From: Nipponacmea schrenckii
Lineage: Eukaryota; Mollusca; Gastropoda; Lottiidae
Assembly: GCA_030562195.1 (NCBI GenBank)
Contig: CM060200.1
Span: 40,831,084-40,895,083 of the forward strand
Length of the DNA stretch: 64,000 nucleotides
Reading direction: 5' to 3'
In this document: positions 12,096-23,230 of the stretch, piece by piece
Position numbering within the stretch: the stretch's first letter is position 1
How the letters are laid out: the number at the start of each line of letters is the position of its first letter
The notes under the pieces: model-generated
Seen by the model: the letters and a program-made list of their open reading frames with translations, nothing else
Databases searched by the model: none
What the model was told of the DNA's origin: nothing
Made by a program: the position numbers and the translations under genes

Positions 12096-12296
12096 GAAGA
12101 GCAGATGTAAAACTTACTGCATCTTTACTGCCAAATATTCTTAAAATAAAAGCTACTAGTGGGTGTATATATATTAACACTACCCTAAAAGACTGTTGAA
12201 AGTTATTCCTTTCACTCCCTAGATATATACTACCTGGCAATCAATCTTTATGTATGTCTGGGTGTTTTTAATAAATCAGTATTTGTATATTTTCAG

Positions 12297-13697
12297 ATGT
12301 TGATGGATCCTATGGGCGGTATTGTGATGACTAACGATGGTAACGCCATCCTTCGAGAGGTAGGTCATTATTATTCATACTTTATGATTGCGCTGTCATG
12401 ACTCACAGAGTTAGACACTTGCTCGCTTGCTAACCTGAGCACCCAAGGCTTTTAATCCAAGCAAATTAAATTTTGATTTTTTTTTTTAACCTGGATTTCC
12501 CCTTGTCATTGTCATACAGGTCGGAGGGGTAGACATTTGAAGTATTGAAACTTGTAATATTAATTTAATTAGATTAGCTATTATCCCTTTAATATATTGA
12601 CTGTTATAAATAATTAAATTTAGAGTTTGAGTAGTCAGGGTAACTTGATAACATATAGTTTATGCTTTATTACCTGATTTTTATTTATCAATTATTGTCT
12701 ACAGGATATAAAGGACTTGTTATTTTTTTTAAAAATGTAGCGTTGATGATATACAGTAATCTGATTGGATAATCAAACAGAATTTCAAATCAATTATTGA
12801 TTGATTGCCTGATCAGATAACTGTAACACTTAAATCAATTTGTGTATGTGTATCAGAGACACTGATAGCATCAATTTACATCATTCCATTAAAATAAACC
12901 ATATGATAACGGCAAGGAAAGAGCCTTATAATATATTGTGATACAAGCAGATTTTGTCCGAGATTAAGGCCAATACAGGATTCCAGTTTAATAATGATAA
13001 TAAACCCTTTATTTTACATGGGTCAGAATTAGGTCCGATACACAAGGACATGGTCCTGTCTAACATTCAGTCTATAGAGACAAACATAGACTCTTTATTT
13101 TACATGGGTGAGAATTAGGTCCGATACACAAGGACTTGATCTCGTCTAACATTCAGTCTATAGAGACAAACATAGACTCTTTATTTTACATGGGTGAGAA
13201 TTAGGTCCGATACACAAGGACTTGATCTCGTCTAACATTCAGTCTATAGAGACAAACATAGACTCTTTATTTTACATGGGTGAGAATTAGGTCCAATACA
13301 CAAGGACTTGATCTCGTCTAACATTCAGCCCATAGAGACAAACATAGACTCTTTATTTAACATGGGTCAGAATTAGATCCAATACTTAAGGACATCTGGG
13401 GCAATACAATGAATAAATAGGGAAAAACAAAAAAAAAAAAATATTCAAATGTACAATTTGTTGAAAACAACACAAGTAAATGTTTATTACTGGTAGATCA
13501 ACAGATTATCTTGCTGCACATTATCCAAAAGCATTGCTTTTAAGATGCCTAAAAGGAAATTGGTGCTGTGGGTTAAAATTCCCAAACCTTTGTCTTTCAG
13601 ATTAATGTTCAACATCCAGCAGCGAAATCTATGATAGAGGTTGCTAGGACACAAGATGAAGAAACTGGAGATGGAACCAAGTCTGTTATTATTCTAG
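12297..13697 (+). CDS. CCT3: CCT3 (TCP-1 chaperonin subunit gamma), two internal exons
   Basis: Exon 12297-12359 follows TATATTTTCAG and precedes GTAGGT; it reads MLMDPMGGIVMTNDGNAILR plus E. Exon 13601-13697 follows TGTCTTTCAG and precedes GTCAGT; it reads INVQHPAAKSMIEVARTQDE, then ETGDGTKSVIIL and a split codon. Together they match residues ~50-105 of the gamma subunit of the eight-membered cytosolic TRiC/CCT folding machine, the equatorial ATP-binding domain. Phases join correctly (0 between the exons). The nucleotide motif normally read GDGTT is GDGTK here, an odd change in a very conserved place. Neither the N-terminal exons nor the rest of the gene are seen; an assembly gap starts 22 bases after the second exon. 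It could be an interrupted real gene or a duplicated fragment. Confidence 0.88.
12388..12545 (+). mobile_element. degenerate tRNA-derived SINE in CCT3 intron
   Basis: GTCATGACTCACAGAGTTAG and ACACTTGCTCGC...AACCTGAGCACCCAAGG, then CCCCTTGTCATTGTCATACAGGTCGG, follow the SINE consensus with many changes and a poly-T run. It sits 30 bases after the exon donor site. Confidence 0.6.
12546..12999. other. CCT3 intron, AT-rich, nothing recognised
   Basis: Intronic sequence between the SINE fragment and the 86-bp repeat. No coding or structural signal seen. Confidence 0.5.
13000..13395. repeat. 86-bp tandem repeat in CCT3 intron, about 4.6 copies
   Basis: Unit contains CTCTTTATTTTACATGGGTG, AATTAGGTCCGATACACAAGG and ACATTCAGTCTATAGAGACA. 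Starts of successive units at about 13003, 13089, 13175, 13261 and 13347 give a constant 86-base period. The outer copies are the most diverged. Confidence 0.93.
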
Positions 13698-13719
13698 GTC
13701 AGTTTTTTATTTATAAGAA

Positions 13720-14219
13720 NNNNNNNNNNNNNNNNNNNNNNNNNNNNNNNNNNNNNNNNNNNNNNNNNNNNNNNNNNNNNNNNNNNNNNNNNNNNNNNNN
13801 NNNNNNNNNNNNNNNNNNNNNNNNNNNNNNNNNNNNNNNNNNNNNNNNNNNNNNNNNNNNNNNNNNNNNNNNNNNNNNNNNNNNNNNNNNNNNNNNNNNN
13901 NNNNNNNNNNNNNNNNNNNNNNNNNNNNNNNNNNNNNNNNNNNNNNNNNNNNNNNNNNNNNNNNNNNNNNNNNNNNNNNNNNNNNNNNNNNNNNNNNNNN
14001 NNNNNNNNNNNNNNNNNNNNNNNNNNNNNNNNNNNNNNNNNNNNNNNNNNNNNNNNNNNNNNNNNNNNNNNNNNNNNNNNNNNNNNNNNNNNNNNNNNNN
14101 NNNNNNNNNNNNNNNNNNNNNNNNNNNNNNNNNNNNNNNNNNNNNNNNNNNNNNNNNNNNNNNNNNNNNNNNNNNNNNNNNNNNNNNNNNNNNNNNNNNN
14201 NNNNNNNNNNNNNNNNNNN
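13720..14219. other. assembly gap (500 N)
   Basis: Exactly 500 unknown bases, the same length as the second gap, so this is a placeholder and not a measured distance. It removes whatever followed the second CCT3 exon. Confidence 0.99.
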
Positions 14220-16106
14220 CGTAGATAGAATATCAAAATGGCGGAATGTCAAGCTCGGGTATGCCTTAACAATAAGTAGAGAAATAAAGACGTAAGCTAT
14301 TAACGAATACCAGACCCCACTAAGAATCTACAAAAGAGCTCAACAACATCGGTACAGGTTCGACATTGGATACGTTTCATTTCTCAACAAATAAAGTCGT
14401 GTGTGAAAAACATATTCTACCGGCCGGCTTCGAAGTCGGTAAACAAAACCGCTTTGGTCCTGGGATTGCACCCGTTGGTAAGTTGCTGAAAGTAACAGAT
14501 TTTCCTACCGTTTGCGTCCACCGGAAACTACTCACAAAGGATGGACGTATTTGCCGTCTACAAAAACGATAAAAAAAACGCGAAATGCGAAATGCACAAA
14601 CTGAGGTGAGTCAATAATATGATTAGCATTAATAGGGGTTAGAACATCGACACTAGACAAATTAAGCCAAGGCCGCCAGCGGCTAAAACTACTCTTCTAT
14701 ACCTTGCAAGGCAGGTGACATTGACAGTACACACTAGGTTCGATAAATAAAATCCTTAGAGGAGGTATGTACTCGGGTAATTTGTTCGAATTGATTCCTT
14801 ATTAAAAACGTGTAGGCCGAAAGTAATTGTGAATTTCGACGAGGCCTACTTCGCTGTCTCTTTTATTTACAACCTGTACCGTCCGGTCTAGATATGATAT
14901 ATACTAAATTTGTTTCCGGAATATCCAGTCCTTGTAATGTAGATTATGGCATGCTATTGTTAGTCCTGATTGTCAAGATTGATTGCGTTCTGGCTCAAAT
15001 TGATCGGACTGAATGTCAGCAGCCATGTTTGTTTACCTTTCTATCTACGACGTGACGTCATAATCTCGCATATTCACGATCATAAAGCCGTCAATGGCGG
15101 CCTCCATAAAATGACAATTTCAGTCGAAAATCGCGTAATATTTAATTTTGACGGTGAATATGTGTCATTTTATAGTTTGGACGTAATTATAACATGTCTT
15201 TTTACTGGAAAATTGTATTATTGACATAAAGCTTATTATTCCTTTAATATTGACACAAATATACGTTAATATTATCATCTTATTCATCAGAGATGTCCAG
15301 GATTGTCATATTTTCGAACAATGATTTGTTGATATAGAAATTTATTGATCAATTTCTGTGGTGTACAATAAGTTGTTCAGTGGAACCGTCAATAGTTGTT
15401 TACTGTTTGAATTTTGGTTTTCATTGGATACAGCATCTACAGACTATCCTAGTGTTATTCTTTTAAGACAAGTTTTGTATTACTACTATTTGATTAGTGT
15501 TCATATGCTGCTGACACAGGTTGGAGATAAGCAATCTTCATCAGGACAAGGAGAAGAATTTCGCTTCTGATGTGCTGAAAGGGACCATCAATATCGATAT
15601 TTTTTGCAAAAATTCAAAATAAACATTAAAGATATACTACCTCTCAGGATGATGAAAAATTTAAATTTTTAAACTTGGATAAAATGAAATTTCGTTTATT
15701 AGTGGACTTGTCTGATGTCTAAACTATACAACAGAATCTTTCTTTGATACAATAATTCCATAATATTAAGTAATAATATGTTAAGTTTTGAAACAGGCTT
15801 AGAAGCCTTATTCTTCTTGTATTTTATATCCATTCTTAGAGGAAGTATTTGTTTAATGGATTAATAAACTGTTTTGTAACAGTTTGTAATTATGTGAGTT
15901 GTGTTTTATTTCTGAATTGATCATTTCAATTACGATCATATTTACCGTTAAAGATTCAAGTTTGTTGCATGTTGTATGCTTGTTTATGTCAATTATAACT
16001 CCAGGGAACAAGCCTTGACGCCAAGAAACATCCGTATTTTGAAATAATTGCATGCTGTTTAGATAACATTGATTTATTTTTTCCTGTGTGTCTCATTGAT
16101 TTTGTC
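14220..16106. other. unannotated region, no gene recognised
   Basis: Less AT-rich than its surroundings at 14220-15110, with CpG-containing stretches such as GACGTGACGTCATAATCTCGC near 15050 that could be regulatory, but there is no supporting gene. I searched by eye for further CCT3 exons and found none. Short open frames here look random. Confidence 0.4.
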
Positions 16107-16735
16107 AGTATTCTCCTTGTGATATGAATAATAGTTTTGATAGGTATATATCAGTTTTCTCCTTGTGATATAAATAATAGTTTTGATAGGTATATATCAG
16201 TTTTCTTCTTGTGATATGAATAATAGTTTTGATAGGTATATATCAGTTTTCTTCTTGTAATATAAATAATAGTTTTGATAGATATATGTCAGTTTTCAAC
16301 TTGTGATATAAATAATAGTTTTGATAGGTATATATCAGTTTTCTTCTTGTGATATGAATAATAGTTTTGATAGGTATATATCAGTTTTCTCCTTGTGATA
16401 TGAATAATAGTTTTGATAGGTATATATCAGTATTCTCCTTGTGATATAAATAATAGTTTTGATAGGTATATATCAGTTTTCTTCTTGTGATATGAATAAT
16501 AGTTTTGATAGGTATATATCAGTTTTCTCCTTGTGATATGAATAATAGTTTTGATAGGTATATATCAGTATTCTACTAGTGATATGAATAATAGTTTTGA
16601 TAGGTATATATCAGTTTTCTTCTTGTGATATGAATAATAGTTGTGATAGGTATATATCAGTTTTCTCCTTGTGATATGAATAATAGTTTTGATAGGTATA
16701 TATCAGTTTTCTCCTTGTCATATGAATGATAGTTT
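16107..16735. repeat. 46-bp minisatellite, about 14 copies
   Basis: Unit GATATGAATAATAGTTTTGAT followed by AGGTATATATCAGTTTTCTCCTTGT. Variation is confined to a few sites (CTCC/CTTC, ATGAAT/ATAAAT). Confidence 0.95.
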
Positions 16736-17091
16736 TGATTTATTGTGATTTTGATAAGTTCAAACAAAATGTGATTTATATAAAAGAAATTGAAATAAAT
16801 CTGAATCAATCAAATTAGAACTCACCTAAATCTGAAATGAGACACATCTCTGAGAAGCCATGACAGGCTATAATGTAGATTTATTTTAATAGAATTGTGT
16901 GACTTTGTGTTAACTATGATAAACTGGAGTAGAAGAATATTTTAGAGTTTTGTGATTGTGTTTATCTGGCTTCAACAAAGTGATTTTTCGTGAAGGCAGC
17001 CTTTTTAGATCAGGAATATTGTTTTAATGTGTGGTATGATATTGAAGAAGTCAAATTTATTGTCTGTTATTTGAACGAGTGAAGTTTTTTT

Positions 17092-18490
17092 GAGACTGAT
17101 TGTTTGACATTGAAGTTAAATCAGACTGATTGTTTGACAGTGAAGTTTTCTTAGACTGATTGTTTGACATTGAAGTTTAATCAGACTGATTGTTTGACAG
17201 TGAAGTTTTCTTTTAGACTGATTGTTTGACAGTGAAGTTTATTTAGACTGATTGTTTGACAGTGAAGTTTTATTAGACTGATTGTTTGACAGTGAAGTTT
17301 TTTTAGGCTGATTGTTTGACAGTGAAGTTTTTTTAGGCTGATTGTTTGACAGTGAAGTTTTATTAGACTGATTGTTTGACAAGTGAAGTTTTTTTAGACT
17401 GATTGTTTGACAGTGAAGTTTTTTAGGCTGATTGTTTGACAGTGAAGTTTTTTTAGGCTGATTGTTTGACAGTGAAGTTTTTTTAGACTGGTTGTTTGAC
17501 AAGTGAAGTTTAATCAGACTGATTGTTTGACAAGTGAAGTTTTATTAGACTGATTGTTTGACAAGTGAAGTTTTATTAGACTGATTGTTTGACAGTGAAG
17601 TTTAATCAGACTGATTGTTGGACAAGTGAAGTTTTATTAGACTGATTGTTTGACAAGTGAATTTTTTTTTCAGACTGATTGTTTGACAAGTGAAGTTTTA
17701 TTAGACTGATTGTTTGACAAGTGAAGTTTAATCAGACTGATTGTTTGACAAGTGAAGTTTTTTTAGACTGATTGTTTGACAGTGAAGTTTTATTAGACTG
17801 ATTGTTTGACAAGTGAATTTTTTTTTCAGACTGATTGTTTGACAAGTGAAGTTTTATTAGACTGATTGTTTGACAAGTGAAGTTTTATTAGACTGATTGT
17901 TTGACAAGTGAATTTTTTTTTTCAGACTGATTGTTTGACAAGTGAAGTTTTATTAGACTGATTGTTTGACAAGTGAATTTTTTTTTCAGACTGATTGTTT
18001 GACAAGTGAAGTTTTATTAGACTGATTGTTTGACAGTGAAGTTTAATCAGACTGATTGTTTGACAGTGAAGTTTTCTTTTAGACTGATTGTTTGACAGTG
18101 AAGTTTTTTTAGACTGATTGTTTGACAGTGAAGTTTTTTTAGACTGATTGTTTGACAGTGAAGTTTTTTTAGGCTGATTGTTTGACAGTGAAGTTTTTTT
18201 TAGGCTGATTGTTTGACAGTGAAGTTTTTTTAGACTGATTGTTTGACAAGTGAAGTTTTTTTAGACTGATTGTTTGACAGTGAAGTTTTATTAGACTGAT
18301 TGTTTGACAGTGAAGTTTAATCAGACTGATTGTTTGACAGTGAAGTTTTTTTAGACTGATTGTTTGACAGTGAAGTTTTTTTAGACTGATTGTTTGACAG
18401 TGAAGTTTTTTTTCAGACTGATTGTTTGACAGTGAAGTTTTTTTTAGACTGATTGTTTTACGACTGAAGTTTTTTAGACTGATTGTTTGA
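17092..18490. repeat. 30-bp minisatellite, about 46 copies
   Basis: Unit AGACTGATTGTTTGACAGTG followed by AAGTTTTTTT, with T-run length, AAGTG/AGTG and TTTAATC/TTTTATT variants mixed along 1.4 kb. Unit length shifts between 28 and 34, as expected of slippage in the T run. Confidence 0.95.
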
Positions 18491-18519
18491 AGGATTTCAA
18501 GATAAGATATATGGATGTA

Positions 18520-18700
18520 CTACTTCTTACTTTATTACATATTACGTTTCGATACGCAAGATGTATAGACTATATTACTTCTTACTTTATTACATAATAA
18601 GTTTCTAAACACATACAGGTAAATTTATCAAGTATCCAAGGTTTTCCTATATATTGTAACTTAATTGACAAATATGAAGAAGTCTAAAGTAACTGAACAG
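18520..18700 (-). repeat. relic resembling the Penelope spacer
   Basis: Bases 18595-18632 (GTTTCTAAACACATACAGG then TAAATTTATCAAGT) match the spacer at 1789-1818 and 4585-4619 over a core of about 35 bases. Looser similarity lies on both sides, and a second weaker copy lies near 18525-18560. No coding part is present. It may be a solo non-coding part of a related Penelope element. Confidence 0.45.
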
Positions 18701-18975
18701 ATTTGGACTTATGAAAGTGAGAACTATAGTAAATGGCACCAAAAAATCTGATCATTCCTTATAACTCTTTAAAACTGGATTTATACTTAAAGACATCTGG
18801 TGCCTCAAACACATAATTCTTTTGAATTGAATTAGAATATGGTCAGCAGTGTTGAAAAGGATATTACTTTTTTTTAAAGTTTTTGAATTTATTTTTGGAA
18901 TAATTGTTACCACTCTCTAAAATTGGAAATAAAAAAAGTGTGAAGTGTAAGAGTGGAGTGGGGCCAGGAATCAAG

Positions 18976-19128
18976 ATGGCGACGACGGATGCCCTGATGA
19001 ACGAACTTGTCTTAAAGCCAATAGATCGAGTGAAGTCTCGTCTTCAGGATGTGGATCAAGTCAGCGTAACGTCCGTGGACAGTGATGATTATAATATCTG
19101 GGAGCAAGTCTGTCGTGAAGACATCGAG
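18976..19128 (+). CDS. candidate first coding exon of an unknown gene
   Basis: ATG in good context (TCAAGATGG) opens 51 codons, beginning MATTDALMNELVLKPIDRVK and ending WEQVCREDIE, and stops exactly at a consensus donor GAG|GTCAGT. The composition (acidic, serine-rich, balanced codon use) is more protein-like than the flanks, and the exon lies in a GC-richer island. I do not recognise the family and no following exon was found within the next several kb. It may be a true 5' exon with distant partners. Confidence 0.4.
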
Positions 19129-19484
19129 GTCAGTTCAATTCCTTATTTGGTCAATTTATCCATGTCCTTATTTGAATAAAGAAAATTAAAAATTGTAAAC
19201 TCAAATGCTAGAAGTTATAAGTAATACAGGCCTTAGTATGTTGAAATTTTTTATACTAAAATGAATTATTAAGGCACATGTTTATATATATATAGGCGGG
19301 TCCATTCATATTTCCCGCCAAAACCATGGGCGCGGCCATTAGAGTATCACGTGACATGTCCGCCATTACGAGCGTGAAATTTGCCTAGCCTCGTTCCCGT
19401 TTCACGTATTAGTTAATGGCGTCAAGGCGAAATATTTTTTGTTTACATAAATTTTTCGTTGTTCAACGATCAAAGTGAAAAAGA

Positions 19485-19906
19485 ATGGATCAAAGAAAAT
19501 ACACGAAAAGTGGAGGAACATCTTGTAGATCAACGGCTGTACCAATAATAGGCGAAAAATCAACCAGTGGAAGGAAATGGTGTTTGAAGTTCATCACCTT
19601 ACCCACGAAAAATGTCCATGTTTGTTACCTTTCCGATTTTTATCGATGCCGTCTAATGATGAACCAGCTCAACTCGAATGGATGAAGGCTATCAATCGCA
19701 AATTTCTACCAAAGAAAATTTATGTTTGTTCTGAACATTGTATTGTTCCGACGCCAGAAAATCCCATTCCTAAGTTAAAGCTTGGTTACGAGGCGATTGT
19801 TACACCTGGCAGGCGCAAGTTATTGAGGCGTGATGATACAACAGGTGCGACTGTGAAAAAACGGATGTTATCGATAGATAGGAACGAAGAGCAGCTACCT
19901 GTTTGA
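19485..19906 (+). pseudogene. THAP-like zinc-finger coding remnant
   Basis: Two overlapping frames (19485-19685 and 19577-19906) look like one coding region with a frameshift near 19580. The second frame has CPC, 35 residues, then CSEH. Between them, FRFLSMPSNDEPAQLEWMKA and KKIYVCSEHC resemble the THAP layout (C-x2-4-C-x35-50-C-x2-H, with a Pro-containing segment, a Trp and VCSEH). The C-terminal ~50 residues are basic and unassigned. THAP domains bind DNA in transposases and transcription regulators. The first cysteine pair has only one residue between, so the finger may be damaged. A chance resemblance is possible. Confidence 0.45.
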
Positions 19907-20406
19907 TTAATGACAATGATTCTTTATTATACATGGGTGTGAAGAAAGAGGTGTTTTTGGGGTTTTTTTTAATTAGTTGAGTGTAGGACTGCTTTCAATA
20001 TTTTCACCTTTTAGGCCTAATTAGATATTGCAGGTCAAATATTACTTGTTCTTATGAGGCTAGGGTTAAATTTAATATTTATGTAGACGCTTTGGAATTT
20101 CTTAAAGTCTTGCCATTAAAATATTTAGTTCTTAGATTCCTGTTCTTGCTGACAAATTGAAATCTTTAATTATTTGGCTATTTTGAGGGATGATTTAATT
20201 CGAGAAATTGACAATGATGCTTATTTATTATGTAAAATACGGATAGATCAGATATTGACTTTGTTATATATATTTTCCCACCCGCATCATTAAATAAATG
20301 CTTATTACCTTCTGTATTTCATTGCATTTGCACTAACTAGCTATCCTCATTTCTTCAGACCTGGAAAATCATTTGTCAATTAACCATTCTTCTCAGAAAA
20401 AAAAAA

Positions 20407-21362
20407 TTATAGTAAAAAGCTAAGACTGGGATCTAGCTATTGGTGAAGACCACAATCCCTTACAGATTTAGATTTACAGACAAATTTTTATAAGCCTTGT
20501 CAGAATGTAAGTACAAGAATATCAAGAAGTGGCTTTGGGTGAGACATATAAGTGATAGGTGAAGGGAATGAAGGATTAACATGCTTACTATTTAATTTGA
20601 TAATTTATTCTTTTCAACAAATCACGAAAATTAAGTGAACTGTTTTCATTAAAATTCTTTCAATTATTCAAGTAGGGCAATCATATTTTTATAAATAAAA
20701 CTGGGTCACAAATGTCAACAAACACAAAAACTATCCAAAAATGCGATATGACGGGTAATATCACTGCAGCACGAATTTCAATAAAACACTGCCCACGTAG
20801 ACAGTCAGTAAAATAGAGTTAATTAAATATAAATTGGATCAAATATCTTCTAAAGGCTAGTGAAATGGCACAAAAATTGCGATCAGATTATAGTAAAAAG
20901 CTAAGACTGGGATCTAGCTATTGGTGAAGACCACAATCCCTTACAGATTTAGATTTACAGACAAATTTTTATAAGCCTTGTCAGAATGTAAGTACAAGAA
21001 TATCAAGAAGTGGCTTTGGGTGAGACATATAAGTGATAGGTGAAGGGAATGAAGGATTAACATGCTTACTATTTAATTTGATAATTTATTCTTTTCAACA
21101 AATCACGAAAATTAAGTGAACTGTTTTCATTAAAATTATTGAAGTAGGGCAATCATATTTTTATAAATAAAACTGGGTCACAAATGTCAACAAACACAAA
21201 AACTATCCAAAAATGCGATATGACGGGTAATATCACTGCAGCACGAATTTCAATAAAACACTGCCCACGTAGACAGTCAGTAAAATAGAGTTAATTAAAT
21301 ATAAATTGGATCAAATATCTTCTAAAGGCTAGTGAAATGGCACAAAAATTGCGATCAGATTA
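20407..21362. repeat. 481-bp direct tandem duplication
   Basis: From TTATAGTAAAAAGCTAAGAC to GCGATCAGATTA at 20407-20887, repeated at 20888-21362. The copies are practically identical except for a short deletion near 21137 in the second. No coding content was recognised. Very recent. Confidence 0.95.
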
Positions 21363-21401
21363 GGCCTACTCGACGTGAAATTTCACTCTCGTAATGGCGG
21401 A

Positions 21402-21885
21402 TTTCACAACAGCGCTTCTAGTGGCAGATATTTAAACTAGGGGCGACAACTGAAAAAAACCGTCTATAGGAAGTAAGCTTGAAAATCTTTTATTTTATTT
21501 TTTTAATATATAATTAAAAAAAATGTTTCGTTACTTTTTTATTATTTTTTATTTTTAATATCACCTCTTGAGATAGTTTTTAATGACTGTCCTTTCAAAC
21601 ATTCATCCATTTGACACTGGAAACCAATCAAATTTCTCCCCTGTCAAAGCCACAATTTTATCGAAAAAAAGTTGAATTCAGATAAGCAGGAGCGCTTTTA
21701 ACACCATACCCCAATTGCTCCTCTGGATATTACTTGTCCCTACAACCAATCAAGTTTGGTTACAGGCCTTACTTGTTTTGTGTTTTGATTGGATTGTGTG
21801 CTAGTGAATAAAGCCAATCAGAGCCATCGATAGAAAGACTTTAATAAAATGGTTGCGCTAGATCTTCTCTATACTGTGAATAGAT
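21402..21885. other. AT-rich spacer, nothing recognised
   Basis: Contains T-rich tracts and no coding or repeat signal that I can name. Confidence 0.4.
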
Positions 21886-22010
21886 AAAATATTGATTTTG
21901 ATTGTAAGCCCAATATAAGACTATTTTGATTGTAAGCCCAATATAAGACTATTTTGATTGTAAGCCCAATATAAGACTATTTTGATTGTAAGCCCAATAT
22001 AAGACTATTA
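21886..22010. repeat. 30-bp tandem repeat, 4 copies
   Basis: ATTTTGATTGTAAGCCCAAT followed by ATAAGACTAT, four almost perfect copies. Confidence 0.93.
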
Positions 22011-22256
22011 GAGTTGGAAGTAAGATTCAGTTTGACATTGATAAATGTCCTGAGAATTAAAACTGAAAATAAAAACTTCTGGTTTTTAGATGATAAATTA
22101 GCTTAATGTATATAATTAAAGAAATTAGCCAACATATACGTAAAATAAAAGATGTTTTGAATTTTCCATGGAGTTGACAATGATGAAAAAATCTCATAGT
22201 TGATTCTTTGTTGTCATCTTCACAGCTAATACAAAGTCACCTTTCTTGTGATATAA

Positions 22257-23230
22257 AATGAAGTTTGTAATAGCTTGACATTGCGAACAAGTTTGTAATA
22301 GCTTGACATTGCAAACAAGTTTGTAATAGCTTGACATTGCGAACAAGTTTGTAATAGCTTGACATTGCAAACAAGTTTGTAATAGCTTGACATTGCGAAC
22401 AAGTTTGTAATAGCTTGACATTGTGGAAATATATAAGATGAAGTTTGTAATAACTTGACATTGTGAAGATGAATAAGATGAAGTTTGTAATAGCTTGACA
22501 TTGTAAAGATGTATAAGATGAAGTTTGTAATAGCTTGACATTGTAAAGATCTATAAGATGAAGTTTGTAATAGCTTGACATTGTGAAGATGTATTAGTAT
22601 GACGTTTGTTATAACTTGACATTGTGAAGATGTATAAGATGAAGTTTGTAATAGCTTGACATTGTGAAGGTGTATAAGATAAAGTTTGTAATAGCTTGAT
22701 ATTGTAAAGATGTATAAGATGAAGTTTGTAATAGCTTGACATTGTAAAGATGTATAAGATGAAGTTTGTTATAACTTGACATTGTGAAGATGTATAAGAT
22801 AAAGTTTGTAATAGCTTGATATTGTAAAGATGTATTAGATGAAGTTTGTAATAGCTTGACATTGTAAAGATGTATAAGATGAAGTTTGTTATAATTTGAC
22901 ATTGTGAAGATGTATAAGATGAAGTTTGTAATAGCTTGATATTGTAAAGATGTATAAGATGAAGTTTGTAATAGCTTGACATTGTAAAGATGTATAAGAT
23001 GAAGTTTGTTATAACTTGACATTGTGAAGATGTATAAGATGAAGTTTGTAATAACTTGACATTGTGAAGATGTATAAGATGAAGTTTGTAATAGCTTGAC
23101 ATTGTGAAGATGTATAAGGTGAAGTTTGTAATAGCTTGACATTATAAAGATGTATAAGATGAAGTTTGTTATAACTTGACATAGTGAAGATGTATAAGAT
23201 GAAGTTTGTTATAACTTGACATTGTGAAGA
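22257..23230. repeat. 40-bp minisatellite (second locus) with 28-bp subfamily
   Basis: Same unit and orientation as the array at 7570-8470. The first part (22263-22430) uses a shortened 28-base unit, GTTTGTAATAGCTTGACATT plus GCGAACAA, then the array returns to 40 bases. Two seeds 14 kb apart suggest spread by transposition or gene conversion. Open frames on the minus strand are a by-product. Confidence 0.95.

Larger units (their letters stand above)
19359..21401. mobile_element. possible inverted-repeat element carrying a THAP-like remnant
   Basis: A 24-base block, TCCGCCATTACGAGCGTGAA plus ATTT (19359-19382), recurs inverted at 21378-21401 with one mismatch. Between them are a THAP-like ORF and a 481-base tandem duplication. 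THAP fingers are the DNA-binding domains of P-element and Kolobok transposases, which makes a transposon plausible, but the repeats are short and no transposase core or target duplication was found. Confidence 0.35.

Noticed and set aside
17239..17502. 87-codon frame MSNNQSKKTSLSNNQPKK on the minus strand
   Set aside because: Produced by the 30-bp minisatellite.
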